Origin: Nonomuraea roseoviolacea subsp. carminata
GTDB lineage: Bacteria > Actinomycetota > Actinomycetes > Streptosporangiales > Streptosporangiaceae
Direction of reading: 5' to 3'
Assembly (NCBI RefSeq): GCF_024172185.1
Contig: NZ_JAMZEC010000001.1
Location: 4,794,001-4,858,000 of the forward strand
DNA length: 64,000 nucleotides
In this document: one piece after another, positions 52,893 to 61,185 of the stretch
Layout of the letters: each line of letters starts with the position of its first letter
Position numbering within the stretch: the first letter of the stretch is position 1
Translations under genes and position numbers: made by a program
Notes under the pieces: model-generated
The model's database searches: none
Told to the model about the DNA's origin: nothing
Seen by the model: only the letters and a program-made list of their open reading frames with translations

Positions 52893-54791
52893 CTACGGCT
52901 GTGATGTGTGGCCGAGACGGTGCAGGCGCAGCGCGAGCTGGATCTCCAGGGCCCGCTCCGGGTCGGACCAGCCCTCGCCGAGCAGCTTGCCGATGCGGTC
53001 GAGCCGCTGCGTGACGGTGTTGACGTGGATGTGCATGGTCTCGGCCGTACGGGAGGGCGAGCCGCCCGTGCCGAAGTAGGCGGCGAGCGTGGCGGCCAGC
53101 GCGGTGCCCCGGCGGGCGTCGTAGTCGACGACCGGGCCGAGCACCGAGCCGACGAAGCCGCGCACGTCGCGGCCCTCGCCGATGAGCAGGCCGACGAAGC
53201 CCAGCTCGGCGGCGCTCGCGCCGTCGCCGGCCCGGCCCAGCGCGACCAGCGCCTCGGCGCACCGCCGCGCCTCCCGGTAGGCCATGGCCACCTCACCGGC
53301 CCGCACCGCGCCGCGGCCCTCACCGGGGGGCTCAGGGCGCGGCTCGCCCGCCCGCGAGGCCCCGGCCGTGGCGGGGGAGCCCAGCGACGCGCTCAGCTCG
53401 GCGGCGACGCGCTGCGCGAGCGCGCCCGCGTCGTCGCCCGGCAGCAGCAGCACGACCTCGCCGGCCCGGCCGGCGGCCAGCCCGCGCCGCACCGCGGCCT
53501 GCGACGACGCCCAGAACGCGGCCCGCTCCCGCTGCCCGTCGTGCCGCGCGACCACGACCACGTGCGGCGCGCCCAGGTCGACGCCCAGCCGCCGCGCGCG
53601 GTCCGCCAGGCCGGGCGTCTCCGGGCGGGAGATCAGGTCGTCCAGCAGCTCGCCCCGCACCCGCCCCTCGGCCTCGGCCACGCTCCGGCGGAACAGCAGC
53701 AGCAACGCGCACACCAGCGCCGCCCGCTCCAGGATCCGCTCGTCGGCGTCGTCGCTGCGCAGCACCAGCGTGCACAGCGGCTCCCCGCCGACGTCCACCG
53801 ACGCGATCCGCAGATCGCCCCTGCGCACCGTACGGCCCAGCGCCCGCGACGCCTGCGCGGCCTCGAACACGCCCGCGTCCAGCTCGCCCACCGCGCCGTC
53901 GAGCGGCCCGGCGATCGGCCGGCCCAGGTCGTCCAGCACGGCCAGCGACCCGCCCAGCACGTCGGTCACGACGGCCGCCACGTCCTCGATGCCGCCGCCC
54001 CGCAGCACCACCGAGGTCATCCGGTCGTGCGCGAGCGCGGCCCGCTCGACCGCCTCGGCGTGCGCGCGGGCGGTGCGGTGGGCCGTGGACAGCTCCTCCA
54101 GCGCGTTGCGCGTCTCCTGGAGCAGCCGGGCGTTGTCGATGGCGACCGCCGCGTGCGCCGCCAGGCTCGCCAGCAGCGACACCTCCTCCTGGTGGAACGG
54201 CCGGGCGCTGCGGTCGGCGGCCATCAGCACGCCGATCACCCGTTGTCCCAGCCGCAGCGGGACGCCGAGGATGGCGACCAGGCCCTCCTCCTGGACGGCC
54301 TCGTCGATGTGGTCCTTGTGGTGGAACCTGGCGTCGGCGAAGTAGTCGGCCGTCGCGTACGGGGTGGCCGACTGCGCCACCAGCCCGCCGAGCCCGGCGC
54401 CCATGGCCAGCCGCAGCGCCCGGAACTTCGCCGAGATCGACCCGTCGGTGACCCGCATGTAGGTGTCGCCCCGCTCGGGGTCGTGCAGGGTCATGTAGGC
54501 CGTGTCGGTGGCCAGGAGCTGCCTGGCCCGGTGGACGATCGCCTCCAGCACCGCGTCGAGGTCGCGCAGCGCGGCCAGGTCGCCGGCCGTGTCGTACAGG
54601 GCGGACAGCTCCGCCTCGCGCCTGGCCCGGCGCCTCAGCAGCGCGCGCACCTTGAGCGCCTCGACCTTGGCGCGTTCGAGCTCCTCGATCGTCGCCGCGT
54701 CGGCCCCGGCGGCCCGCGCCTCGATGATCGGCCCCTCGAACTCGACAGCCGAAGCCTCCCGGCCCAGCAGCTCCAGGTAGCGCCGGACCAC
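52893..54791 (-). CDS. GAF-PucR (CdaR-type) transcriptional regulator
   Basis: About 632 residues. A coiled N-terminus (EELERAKVEALKVRALLRRR) precedes a GAF domain (about residues 75-235, with GVLMAADRSARPFHQEE). A linker and CdaR-like middle follow, then the C-terminal PucR helix-turn-helix (ETMHIHVNTVTQRLDRIGKL). Such regulators sense small acids and activate adjacent catabolic genes. I chose GTG 54789-54791, which shares one base with the SDR stop (TAGTG), so it is translationally coupled; the open frame to 54860 overlaps the SDR. Confidence 0.88.
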   Translation of the reverse strand: MVRRYLELLGREASAVEFEGPIIEARAAGADAATIEELERAKVEALKVRALLRRRARREAELSALYDTAGDLAALRDLDAVLEAIVHRARQLLATDTAYMTLHDPERGDTYMRVTDGSISAKFRALRLAMGAGLGGLVAQSATPYATADYFADARFHHKDHIDEAVQEEGLVAILGVPLRLGQRVIGVLMAADRSARPFHQEEVSLLASLAAHAAVAIDNARLLQETRNALEELSTAHRTARAHAEAVERAALAHDRMTSVVLRGGGIEDVAAVVTDVLGGSLAVLDDLGRPIAGPLDGAVGELDAGVFEAAQASRALGRTVRRGDLRIASVDVGGEPLCTLVLRSDDADERILERAALVCALLLLFRRSVAEAEGRVRGELLDDLISRPETPGLADRARRLGVDLGAPHVVVVARHDGQRERAAFWASSQAAVRRGLAAGRAGEVVLLLPGDDAGALAQRVAAELSASLGSPATAGASRAGEPRPEPPGEGRGAVRAGEVAMAYREARRCAEALVALGRAGDGASAAELGFVGLLIGEGRDVRGFVGSVLGPVVDYDARRGTALAATLAAYFGTGGSPSRTAETMHIHVNTVTQRLDRIGKLLGEGWSDPERALEIQLALRLHRLGHTSQP

Positions 54792-55552
54792 TATCGGGCC
54801 GTCCAGCCGCCGTCCAGGGGCAGCGAGACGCCGGTGATGAACGAGCCGCCCGGCCCGCACAGGTACGCGACCAGCTCGGCCACCTCCTCCGGCTCGATGA
54901 GGCGCTTGATCGCCGCCGGCCTCAGCATGATGTCCTCGACGACCTTACCGGGGTCGATGCCGTGCGCCCTGGCCTGGTCGGCGATCTGGTCCTCGACGAG
55001 CCGGGTGCGCACGTAGCCGGGGTTGACGCAGGTCGAGGTCACCCCGTGCGGGCCGCCCTCCAGCGCGATGGTCTTGGACAGCCCCTCCAGCGCGTGCTTG
55101 GCCGTCGTGTACGCCGACTTGTACGGCGAGGCGCGCAGCCCGTGGACCGACGAGATGTTGACGAAGCGGCCCCACTCCCGGGCGTACATGCCGGGCAGCA
55201 CCCGCCGCGCGATGAGGAACGGCGCCTCGACCATGACCCGCAGCATGGTGGAGAACACCTCGGGCGGGAACTCCTCGATGGGCGCCACGTGCTGGAACCC
55301 GGCGTTGTTGACCACGATGTCCACGTCGGCGGGCAGCCGCTCCGCGAAGCCGGGCTCGCCCAGGTCCGCGACCACGGCCGTGCCGCCGATCCCGGCCGCC
55401 ACCTTCCCGGCGGCGTCGCCGTCACGGTCCACGACGAGCACGTGCGCCCCGGCGGCGGCCAGCCGCCGCGCGCAGGCGGCCCCGATCCCGCCGCCGGCCC
55501 CGGTCACCAGCGCGGTCCGCCCCGACAGCCCACCGGTCACTTCGTTCGCCAT
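54791..55552 (-). CDS. SDR, 3-hydroxybutyrate dehydrogenase-like
   Basis: A 253-residue short-chain dehydrogenase. VTGAGGGIGAACAR is the NAD site, NNAGFQHVAPIEEF is characteristic of D-3-hydroxybutyrate dehydrogenases, and the catalytic set is Ser in ISSVHG with YTTAKHALEGLSK. The C-terminus FITGVSLPLDGGWTAR is canonical. It would oxidise 3-hydroxybutyrate to acetoacetate. It leads the operon that continues with regulator, symporter and two hydrolases. ATG 55550-55552; the open frame to 55603 runs into the trp control region. Confidence 0.85.
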   Translation of the reverse strand: MANEVTGGLSGRTALVTGAGGGIGAACARRLAAAGAHVLVVDRDGDAAGKVAAGIGGTAVVADLGEPGFAERLPADVDIVVNNAGFQHVAPIEEFPPEVFSTMLRVMVEAPFLIARRVLPGMYAREWGRFVNISSVHGLRASPYKSAYTTAKHALEGLSKTIALEGGPHGVTSTCVNPGYVRTRLVEDQIADQARAHGIDPGKVVEDIMLRPAAIKRLIEPEEVAELVAYLCGPGGSFITGVSLPLDGGWTAR

Positions 55553-55639
55553 ACCCCGACCATAGGCCCGGGCCCCGGCCCGCAGCATGGGGCCCGGCCA
55601 CACAGATCATGATCTCGCTATGTGGGCCAGCCCGGATGG

Positions 55640-55645
55640 TACGAT
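55640..55645 (+). promoter_or_regulatory. -10 box placing the trp leader transcript at its own ATG
   Basis: TACGAT ends 7 bp before the ATG of the leader peptide, so a transcript started from it would begin at or next to that ATG and be leaderless. No convincing -35 hexamer is visible 17 bp upstream. Confidence 0.5.
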
Positions 55646-55652
55646 CTGCGGC

Positions 55653-55691
55653 ATGACCGCGTATTCGCACCAGTGGTGGCCCGCCTCCTAG
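55653..55691 (+). CDS. trp leader peptide with tandem Trp codons
   Basis: A 12-residue peptide, MTAYSHQWWPAS, with two consecutive TGG codons at 55674-55679 and a TAG stop. It precedes trpD and a perfect hairpin, the classical layout of Trp attenuation: stalling at the Trp codons when charged tRNA-Trp is scarce should free the downstream RNA to form an antiterminator. Streptomycete trp genes have similar leaders. Confidence 0.9.
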   Translation: MTAYSHQWWPAS

Positions 55692-55740
55692 GCGGACCCG
55701 CACGCGCATACGCATCCCGGCCGCCTCGACGAGGCGGCCG
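55681..55740 (+). terminator. Attenuator: alternative hairpins before trpD
   Basis: Hairpin 1:2 is CCGCC (55681-55685) with GGCGG (55691-55695) over the leader stop codon. Terminator 3:4 is CGGCCGCCTC (55718-55727) with GAGGCGGCCG (55731-55740), perfect over 10 bp. GGCGG at 55691 can instead pair with CCGCC at 55721-55725, blocking the terminator. This is a compact 1:2 / 2:3 / 3:4 switch. Confidence 0.85.
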
Positions 55741-55796
55741 CCCGCATGTCCGGGACGCCCCCCGTCGAGCACCTCGACCAGCGAAAGGGCGTTGAC

Positions 55797-56828
55797 ATGA
55801 CGATCACCTGGGCCTCCCTGCTCGGCACGCTCCTCGACGGCTCCTCCCTCCGGGCGCGCGAGAGCGCCTGGGCGATGGAGCAGATCATGTCCGGCGCGGC
55901 GACCGAGGCCCAGATCGCGGCCTTCGCCGTGGCCCTGCGCGCCAAGGGCGAGACGGTGGCCGAGGTGACCGGCCTGGCCGACGGCATGCTGGCCCGCTCG
56001 TACGCGATCAGAGTGCCGGGCGAGACCGTGGACCTCGTCGGCACCGGCGGCGACCGGGCGGGCACGGTCAACGTCTCCACCATGGCGGCCGTCGTGGCCG
56101 CGGCGGCCGGCGCCCGCGTGGTCAAGCACGGCGGCCGGGCCTCCTCCTCGGCAACGGGCGCGGCCGACGTGCTGGAGGCGCTCGGCGTGCGCGTGGAGCT
56201 GGCGCCCGCCGACGTCGTGCGGGTCGCGGAGGAGGTGGGCATCACCTTCTGCTTCGCCGGGACCTTCCACCCGGCGATGCGGCACGCCTCGCCCGTGCGG
56301 CGCCAGCTCGGCGTGCCCACGTTCTTCAACTTCCTCGGCCCGATCACCAACCCGGCGCTGCCCGCCGCCCAGGCCGTGGGCGTCGCCGACGCCCGCATGG
56401 CGCCGGTGATCGCGGGCGTGCTCGCCGAGCGCGGCTGCTCCTCGCTGGTCTTCCGCGGCGACGACGGCCTGGACGAGCTGACCACCACCGGCCCGTCCAC
56501 GATCTGGGTGGTACGGCGGGGCGCGGTCACCGCGACCCCGTTCGACCCCGCCGACCTCGGCATCCCGCGGGCCCGTATGGAGGACCTGCGCGGCGGCGAC
56601 GCCGAGCACAACGCCGCGGTGGCCCGCGCGGTCCTGGCGGGCGAGCCGGGGCCGGTGCTCGACATCGTGCTGCTGAACGCCGCCGCCGCGCTGGTGGCCG
56701 CCGACGGGGCACCGCCCGCCGCCGAGCTGACGCCCGCCCTGGAGGCCGCCCGCAAGCGCGCCGCCGACGCGGTCGGCTCGGGGGCCGCCGCCACGCTCCT
56801 CACCCGCTGGGCCCGCGCGACCCGCTGA
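55797..56828 (+). CDS. trpD: Anthranilate phosphoribosyltransferase
   Basis: A 343-residue enzyme transferring the phosphoribosyl group of PRPP to anthranilate in tryptophan synthesis. The PRPP loop is DLVGTGGDRAGTVNVSTMAA; VKHGGRASSSATGAADVLEAL and the acidic metal site in RGDDGLDELT follow. ATG 55797 has AAAGGGC upstream. It stands alone, not with trpE, B or A, which is common in actinomycetes, but has its own attenuator. It converges with fumC after 33 bp. Confidence 0.96.
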   Translation: MTITWASLLGTLLDGSSLRARESAWAMEQIMSGAATEAQIAAFAVALRAKGETVAEVTGLADGMLARSYAIRVPGETVDLVGTGGDRAGTVNVSTMAAVVAAAAGARVVKHGGRASSSATGAADVLEALGVRVELAPADVVRVAEEVGITFCFAGTFHPAMRHASPVRRQLGVPTFFNFLGPITNPALPAAQAVGVADARMAPVIAGVLAERGCSSLVFRGDDGLDELTTTGPSTIWVVRRGAVTATPFDPADLGIPRARMEDLRGGDAEHNAAVARAVLAGEPGPVLDIVLLNAAAALVAADGAPPAAELTPALEAARKRAADAVGSGAAATLLTRWARATR

Positions 56829-56861
56829 CCCCGGTCGCCGGATCCGCTGCCCCCCTGCCGG

Positions 56862-58259
56862 TCAGTCCGCCTTGTCGGAGTTCGTCATCGCCAGCACGTC
56901 GAGGACCGCGTCGAGCTGCTCCTCGGTGATCTTCCCGGCCGCCACGTGGCCGCGCTCGACGACCACCTCCCGGATGGTCTTGCGCTCGGCCAGCGCCTGC
57001 TTGGCGATCTTCGCAGCCTCCTCGTACCCGACGTACCGGTTGAGCGGCGTGACGATCGACGGCGAGGACTCCGCGTACTCGCGCATCCGCTCGACGTTGG
57101 CCGTGATGCCCGCCACGCAGCGGTCGGCGAGCAGCCGGGAGACGTTGGCCAGCAGCCGGATCGACTCCAGGATGTTGCGCGCGATCACCGGGAGCTGCAC
57201 GTTGAGCTCGAACGTCCCCGAGGCGCCCGCGAACGTGATGGCGGCGTCGTTGCCGATGACCTGCGCCGCCACCATGGCCGTGGCCTCGGGGATCACCGGG
57301 TTGACCTTGCCCGGCATGATCGACGAGCCGGGCTGCAGGTCCGGCAGGTTGATCTCGGCGAGGCCGGCGCGCGGCCCGGAGCCCATCCAGCGCAGGTCAT
57401 TGGCGATCTTGTTGAGGGAGACCGCCACCACCTTGAGCTGGCCCGACAGCTCGACGATCGAGTCCTGCGCGCTCTGCGCCTCGAAGTGGTCCAGCGCCTC
57501 GCGGAACGGGATGCCGGTCGCCTCCCGCAGCTTGGCGATGGCCTTCTCGGCGAACCCGGGCGGGGTGTTGATGCCGGTGCCCACGGCCGTGCCGCCCAGC
57601 GGCAGCTCCAGCACGTGGCCGAGCGCCGACTTCACCCGCACCAGCCCGTGCTCGATCTGCGCGGCGTAGCCGCCGAACTCCTGCCCCAGCGTCACCGGCG
57701 TCGCGTCCATCAGGTGGGTCCGCCCCGACTTCACCACCTGGTCGAACTGGAGCGCCTTGGCCCGCAGGCTCGCCGCCAGGTGCTCCAGCGACGGCATGAG
57801 GTGGTAGGTCACCTCGGTCGCCGCCGCCACGTGGATGGAGGTGGGGAAGACGTCGTTGGACGACTGCGAGGCGTTGACGTGGTCGTTGGGGTGGACGGGC
57901 CGGCCCAGCCGCTCCTGGGCCAGGTGGGCGATCACCTCGTTGGCGTTCATGTTGGACGAGGTGCCGGAGCCCGTCTGGAAGACGTCGATCGGGAAGTGGT
58001 CGTCGTGCTCGTTCTCGGCGACGTCGGCCGCGGCCTGCGCGATCGCCTCGGCCAGGTCCTTGTCGAGGACGCCCAGCTCGGCGTTCACCTCGGCGGCCAC
58101 GGCCTTGACGAGGCCGAGCGCGGCGATGTGCGACGGCTCCAGCGGCCGTCCTGAGATCGGGAAGTTCTCGACCGCCCGCTGGGTCTGCGCGCGCCACCTG
58201 GCTCCGGCGGGCACGCGCACCTCGCCCATCGAGTCTGTTTCGATACGGAACTCGCTCAT
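56862..58259 (-). CDS. fumC: Class II fumarase
   Basis: A 465-residue oxygen-stable fumarate hydratase of the TCA cycle. Markers are FQTGSGTSSNMNANEVIAHL, HPNDHVNASQSSNDVFPTS, the catalytic GRTHLMDATPVTLGQEFGGY region and the superfamily signature GSSIMPGKVNPV. The length is normal. ATG 58257-58259. It lies 99 bp downstream of two Ser/Thr kinase genes on the same strand and could share their transcript. Confidence 0.96.
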   Translation of the reverse strand: MSEFRIETDSMGEVRVPAGARWRAQTQRAVENFPISGRPLEPSHIAALGLVKAVAAEVNAELGVLDKDLAEAIAQAAADVAENEHDDHFPIDVFQTGSGTSSNMNANEVIAHLAQERLGRPVHPNDHVNASQSSNDVFPTSIHVAAATEVTYHLMPSLEHLAASLRAKALQFDQVVKSGRTHLMDATPVTLGQEFGGYAAQIEHGLVRVKSALGHVLELPLGGTAVGTGINTPPGFAEKAIAKLREATGIPFREALDHFEAQSAQDSIVELSGQLKVVAVSLNKIANDLRWMGSGPRAGLAEINLPDLQPGSSIMPGKVNPVIPEATAMVAAQVIGNDAAITFAGASGTFELNVQLPVIARNILESIRLLANVSRLLADRCVAGITANVERMREYAESSPSIVTPLNRYVGYEEAAKIAKQALAERKTIREVVVERGHVAAGKITEEQLDAVLDVLAMTNSDKAD

Positions 58260-58358
58260 GCCCCCAGTCTGTCCCACGAGGTCCGTCTCAAGCCGGACCA
58301 CGCCCGACCGTGCGGACGAGCGTGGCCGGCGCCGTGGGGCGGGCGCGACCTCGTCCGG

Positions 58359-60005
58359 TCAGCCCTGCAGCACGGCCACGATGAGGATGGCGATCATGAC
58401 GGCGGCCGCGGCGGCCACGCCCATGAGGACGAGCATGCCCGTGCGGTTGCCCGTGGGACGCTCCTCGGGCCCCGCGATCGCGAACAGGTCGGTGCCGAGC
58501 CCCTTGGAGTCGGGTCGCTCCATGGCCATGCCCTGCGGCCCCTGAGGGCCCGGCGGGAACCCCTGGGCGCCACCCGGGTGCGACATCGCGTGCCCGGCGG
58601 GCACCGGCCGCGGGGGCTGACCGCCCGGCGGCACGGGACGGCCGGGCTGCTGCGCCGGCGGGTAGACCTGGTGGCCGGGCGCGTTGTAGGGCCGCGGCGT
58701 CTGAATGCGCTGGGTGGCCATGGCGCCCTCGTCCACGGGCGCCCCTGGCTGCGGGCGGCCGGGGAGCGGGGTCTTGGGCCGCTTCAGGGCCACGGTGCGC
58801 TCCGGGTCGTGCCTGGGCTGACCGCCCTCACCGCCGGGGCCCTGCGCGGCGGGCCGCCCACCCGGCGCCCCCTGCGGTCCGGCGCTCTGCGGCCCGGAGC
58901 CGGGCGCGTTCTGCGGCCCGGCGTTCCGTGGCCCGGTGTTCTGCGGCCCGGACCCCGGCGTGGCGCTCCGCGGCCCCGGGCTCGGCGCCGTGTGCGGTGT
59001 GGCGCTCTGCGGGCCGGAGCCCGGTGCGCCGGCCGGCCGTCCGCCCTGAGGGCGCGCCCCCGCTCCCTGCTGAGGGCCGGACGCCCCCGGCGTCCTGGAG
59101 CCGCTGGCGGGATCGGTGGCGTCGGGCACAGAGGTCTCCTGACCGGTCGGGCTCTCGGCGGTGATGACCGGTATCTCGTGGGTGGGCGTGTCGGCGACCA
59201 TCCGCAGCATGGTCTCGGCCTTGGCCGCGTTCAGCCGCTTCTTGTGGTCCTTGTGCAGCAGCCCGGTCAGCACGGGACCGAGCTGTCCCGCCTGGGTGGG
59301 CGGGTCGGCGTTCTCGCTCAGCAGCGCCGCGAGCGTCTCGGCGATCGAGGCCCGCTCGTACGCGGGACGCCCCTCGACCGCGAAGTACAGCGTCGCCCCC
59401 AGCGACCAGATGTCGGACTCGGGGCCGGTGTACTCGCCCCGGGCCCGCTCGGGCGCGGTGTAGCCGGGAGAGCCGATCACCATGCCGGTCTTGGTCAGCT
59501 TGGAGTCGCCCTCGGCCTTGGCGATGCCGAAGTCGGTCAGCACCACACGGCCGGTCTCGGTGATGAGCACGTTGCCCGGCTTGACGTCGCGGTGCGTGAT
59601 GCCCTGGGCGTGCGCGGCGCGCAGCGCGCCGAGCAGGTCGACGCCGATCTCGGCGACCAGCCGGGGCGGCAGCGGCCCCTCCTCGTCGATGACCTGCTCC
59701 AGGGAGCGCGCCTCGATCAGCTCCATGATGATCCAGGGGCTGTCGTCGTGGATGAGCACGTCGTGGATGGCGGCGACGGCCGGGTGGCTGATGCGCGCGG
59801 CGAGGCGGCCCTCGCGGACCATGCGCTCGCGCAGCTCGGCCCGCTGCTCCTCGGTGAGCCCCGGGTCCTGCCGGATCTCCTTGACCGCCACCTCGCGGCC
59901 GAGGGCGCGGTCCCTGGCACGCCACACCGTGCCCATCGTCCCCCGCCCGAGCGGCGAGATCAGCTCGTAGCGCTCGGCGAGCACACGTGTCTGTGGTTCC
60001 GGCAT
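58359..60005 (-). CDS. Ser/Thr protein kinase with Pro/Gly/Gln-rich linker and C-terminal TM
   Basis: A 548-residue Hanks-type kinase. The kinase domain (about 12-275) has GRGTMGTVW, Lys in VAVKEI, the catalytic loop HRDVKPGN and TDFGIAK. A long disordered linker of GPQ/GSGPQ/APG repeats follows, then one membrane helix (MLVLMGVAAAAAVMIAILIV) only three residues from the C-terminus. It thus has no extracellular sensor domain, unlike PknB with PASTA repeats. ATG 60003-60005. It lies 34 bp downstream of a second kinase gene, probably a tandem duplicate. Confidence 0.93.
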   Translation of the reverse strand: MPEPQTRVLAERYELISPLGRGTMGTVWRARDRALGREVAVKEIRQDPGLTEEQRAELRERMVREGRLAARISHPAVAAIHDVLIHDDSPWIIMELIEARSLEQVIDEEGPLPPRLVAEIGVDLLGALRAAHAQGITHRDVKPGNVLITETGRVVLTDFGIAKAEGDSKLTKTGMVIGSPGYTAPERARGEYTGPESDIWSLGATLYFAVEGRPAYERASIAETLAALLSENADPPTQAGQLGPVLTGLLHKDHKKRLNAAKAETMLRMVADTPTHEIPVITAESPTGQETSVPDATDPASGSRTPGASGPQQGAGARPQGGRPAGAPGSGPQSATPHTAPSPGPRSATPGSGPQNTGPRNAGPQNAPGSGPQSAGPQGAPGGRPAAQGPGGEGGQPRHDPERTVALKRPKTPLPGRPQPGAPVDEGAMATQRIQTPRPYNAPGHQVYPPAQQPGRPVPPGGQPPRPVPAGHAMSHPGGAQGFPPGPQGPQGMAMERPDSKGLGTDLFAIAGPEERPTGNRTGMLVLMGVAAAAAVMIAILIVAVLQG

Positions 60006-60039
60006 GAGAAGAAGATATCTATTTCGCTTGGAAAGTGCT

Positions 60040-61185
60040 TTAGCCTCGCTTGCGAAGTTCTCTTGGCCAGAACCGCCGAGGAAGGAACAACTTTATCACC
60101 GTCGTCATGAAGCGGGCATAAATCGAGGGAACCGCCGGCCGGGGCTCCACGCGCCGGCGATGGACGCCCTCGCCGGACCTGCGCTCCTGCCGCGGGGAGG
60201 GCACCGGGACCGGCGCCGCCATCGTGTCGGCCCTGCCTATGGCGTCGGCCCGGTGCAGCCCGCGGTGCGCGGGCCGGCGTGGGAAAGACGGCACGGTCAC
60301 CGCCTGGGCCTGCCGGGCCTGGGCCTGCCGCGCGGGCCGGCGGGCCGCCAGCGGCTCCTCGGCCGAGCCGCCCGCCGCCACCCGCGCCAGCATGAGCGAG
60401 GCGCGCACGGAGTCGAGGCGGGTCTGCGGGTCGATGCGGAGCAGCGCGTCGAGCACCGGCGCGAGCGGGCCGGCCTTGGTCATGGGGATGGGCTCGCCGC
60501 TGGTCAGCGCGGCCAGGGCGGCGGCGGCCGTACGGCGGCCGTGCAGGCCGCGGCCCTCGACGGCGGTGTAGAGGGTCGCGCCGAGCGACCACAGGTCGCC
60601 GGCGGGGCTGGCCTTGGCGCCGAGGACCCGCTCCGGCGCGATGTAGCCGGCCGAGCCCAGCACGATGCCCGCCTGCGTGATCGAGACGTCGCCCTCCAGC
60701 GCCGCCAGGCCGAAGTCGGTGAGCACGGCCCGGTCGTCGGTGACGAGCACGTTGCTGGGCTTCACGTCGCGGTGCAGGATGCCCTTGGCGTGGACCGCGC
60801 GCAGCGCGCCCAGGACCTGCCGGCCGATCTCCGCGACGCGGCGGGGATGGAGCGGTCCTTCCTGCTGGATGAGCTGCTCCAAGGACCTCGCGTTCAGCAG
60901 CTCCATGACGATCCACGGCCGGTCGTCCTCGGTCACGACGTCGAAGACCGTGATGACCGACGGGTGCGCCACCATCGCCGTGGCCCGGCCCTCGCGCTCG
61001 GTGCGGGCGCACAGCTCGGCCCGAAGCTCCTCGTCGAGCACCGTCGGCAGGCGCACCTCCTTGACCGCGACGTAGCGGTCGAGCAGCTCGTCGTGCGCCC
61101 GCCACACGGTGCCCATGCCGCCGCGTCCGACGGGTTCGAGGAGCCGGTAGCGCGCGGCGAGAAGGTAACCGGAGGGCGCACGCAT
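60040..61185 (-). CDS. Ser/Thr protein kinase, no obvious membrane helix
   Basis: A 381-residue Hanks-type kinase with GRGGMGTVW, Lys in VAVKEV, HRDVKPSN and LTDFGLAA. The kinase core closely parallels its neighbour at 58359 (MELLNARSLEQLI versus MELIEARSLEQVI), indicating a tandem duplication. The C-terminal 100 residues are basic and Ala/Gln-rich, ending in FMTTVIKLFLPRRFWPREL, a short amphipathic segment rather than a full TM helix. ATG 61183-61185; the open frame to 61254 is upstream noise. It is the first gene of the kinase pair. Confidence 0.92.
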   Translation of the reverse strand: MRAPSGYLLAARYRLLEPVGRGGMGTVWRAHDELLDRYVAVKEVRLPTVLDEELRAELCARTEREGRATAMVAHPSVITVFDVVTEDDRPWIVMELLNARSLEQLIQQEGPLHPRRVAEIGRQVLGALRAVHAKGILHRDVKPSNVLVTDDRAVLTDFGLAALEGDVSITQAGIVLGSAGYIAPERVLGAKASPAGDLWSLGATLYTAVEGRGLHGRRTAAAALAALTSGEPIPMTKAGPLAPVLDALLRIDPQTRLDSVRASLMLARVAAGGSAEEPLAARRPARQAQARQAQAVTVPSFPRRPAHRGLHRADAIGRADTMAAPVPVPSPRQERRSGEGVHRRRVEPRPAVPSIYARFMTTVIKLFLPRRFWPRELRKRG

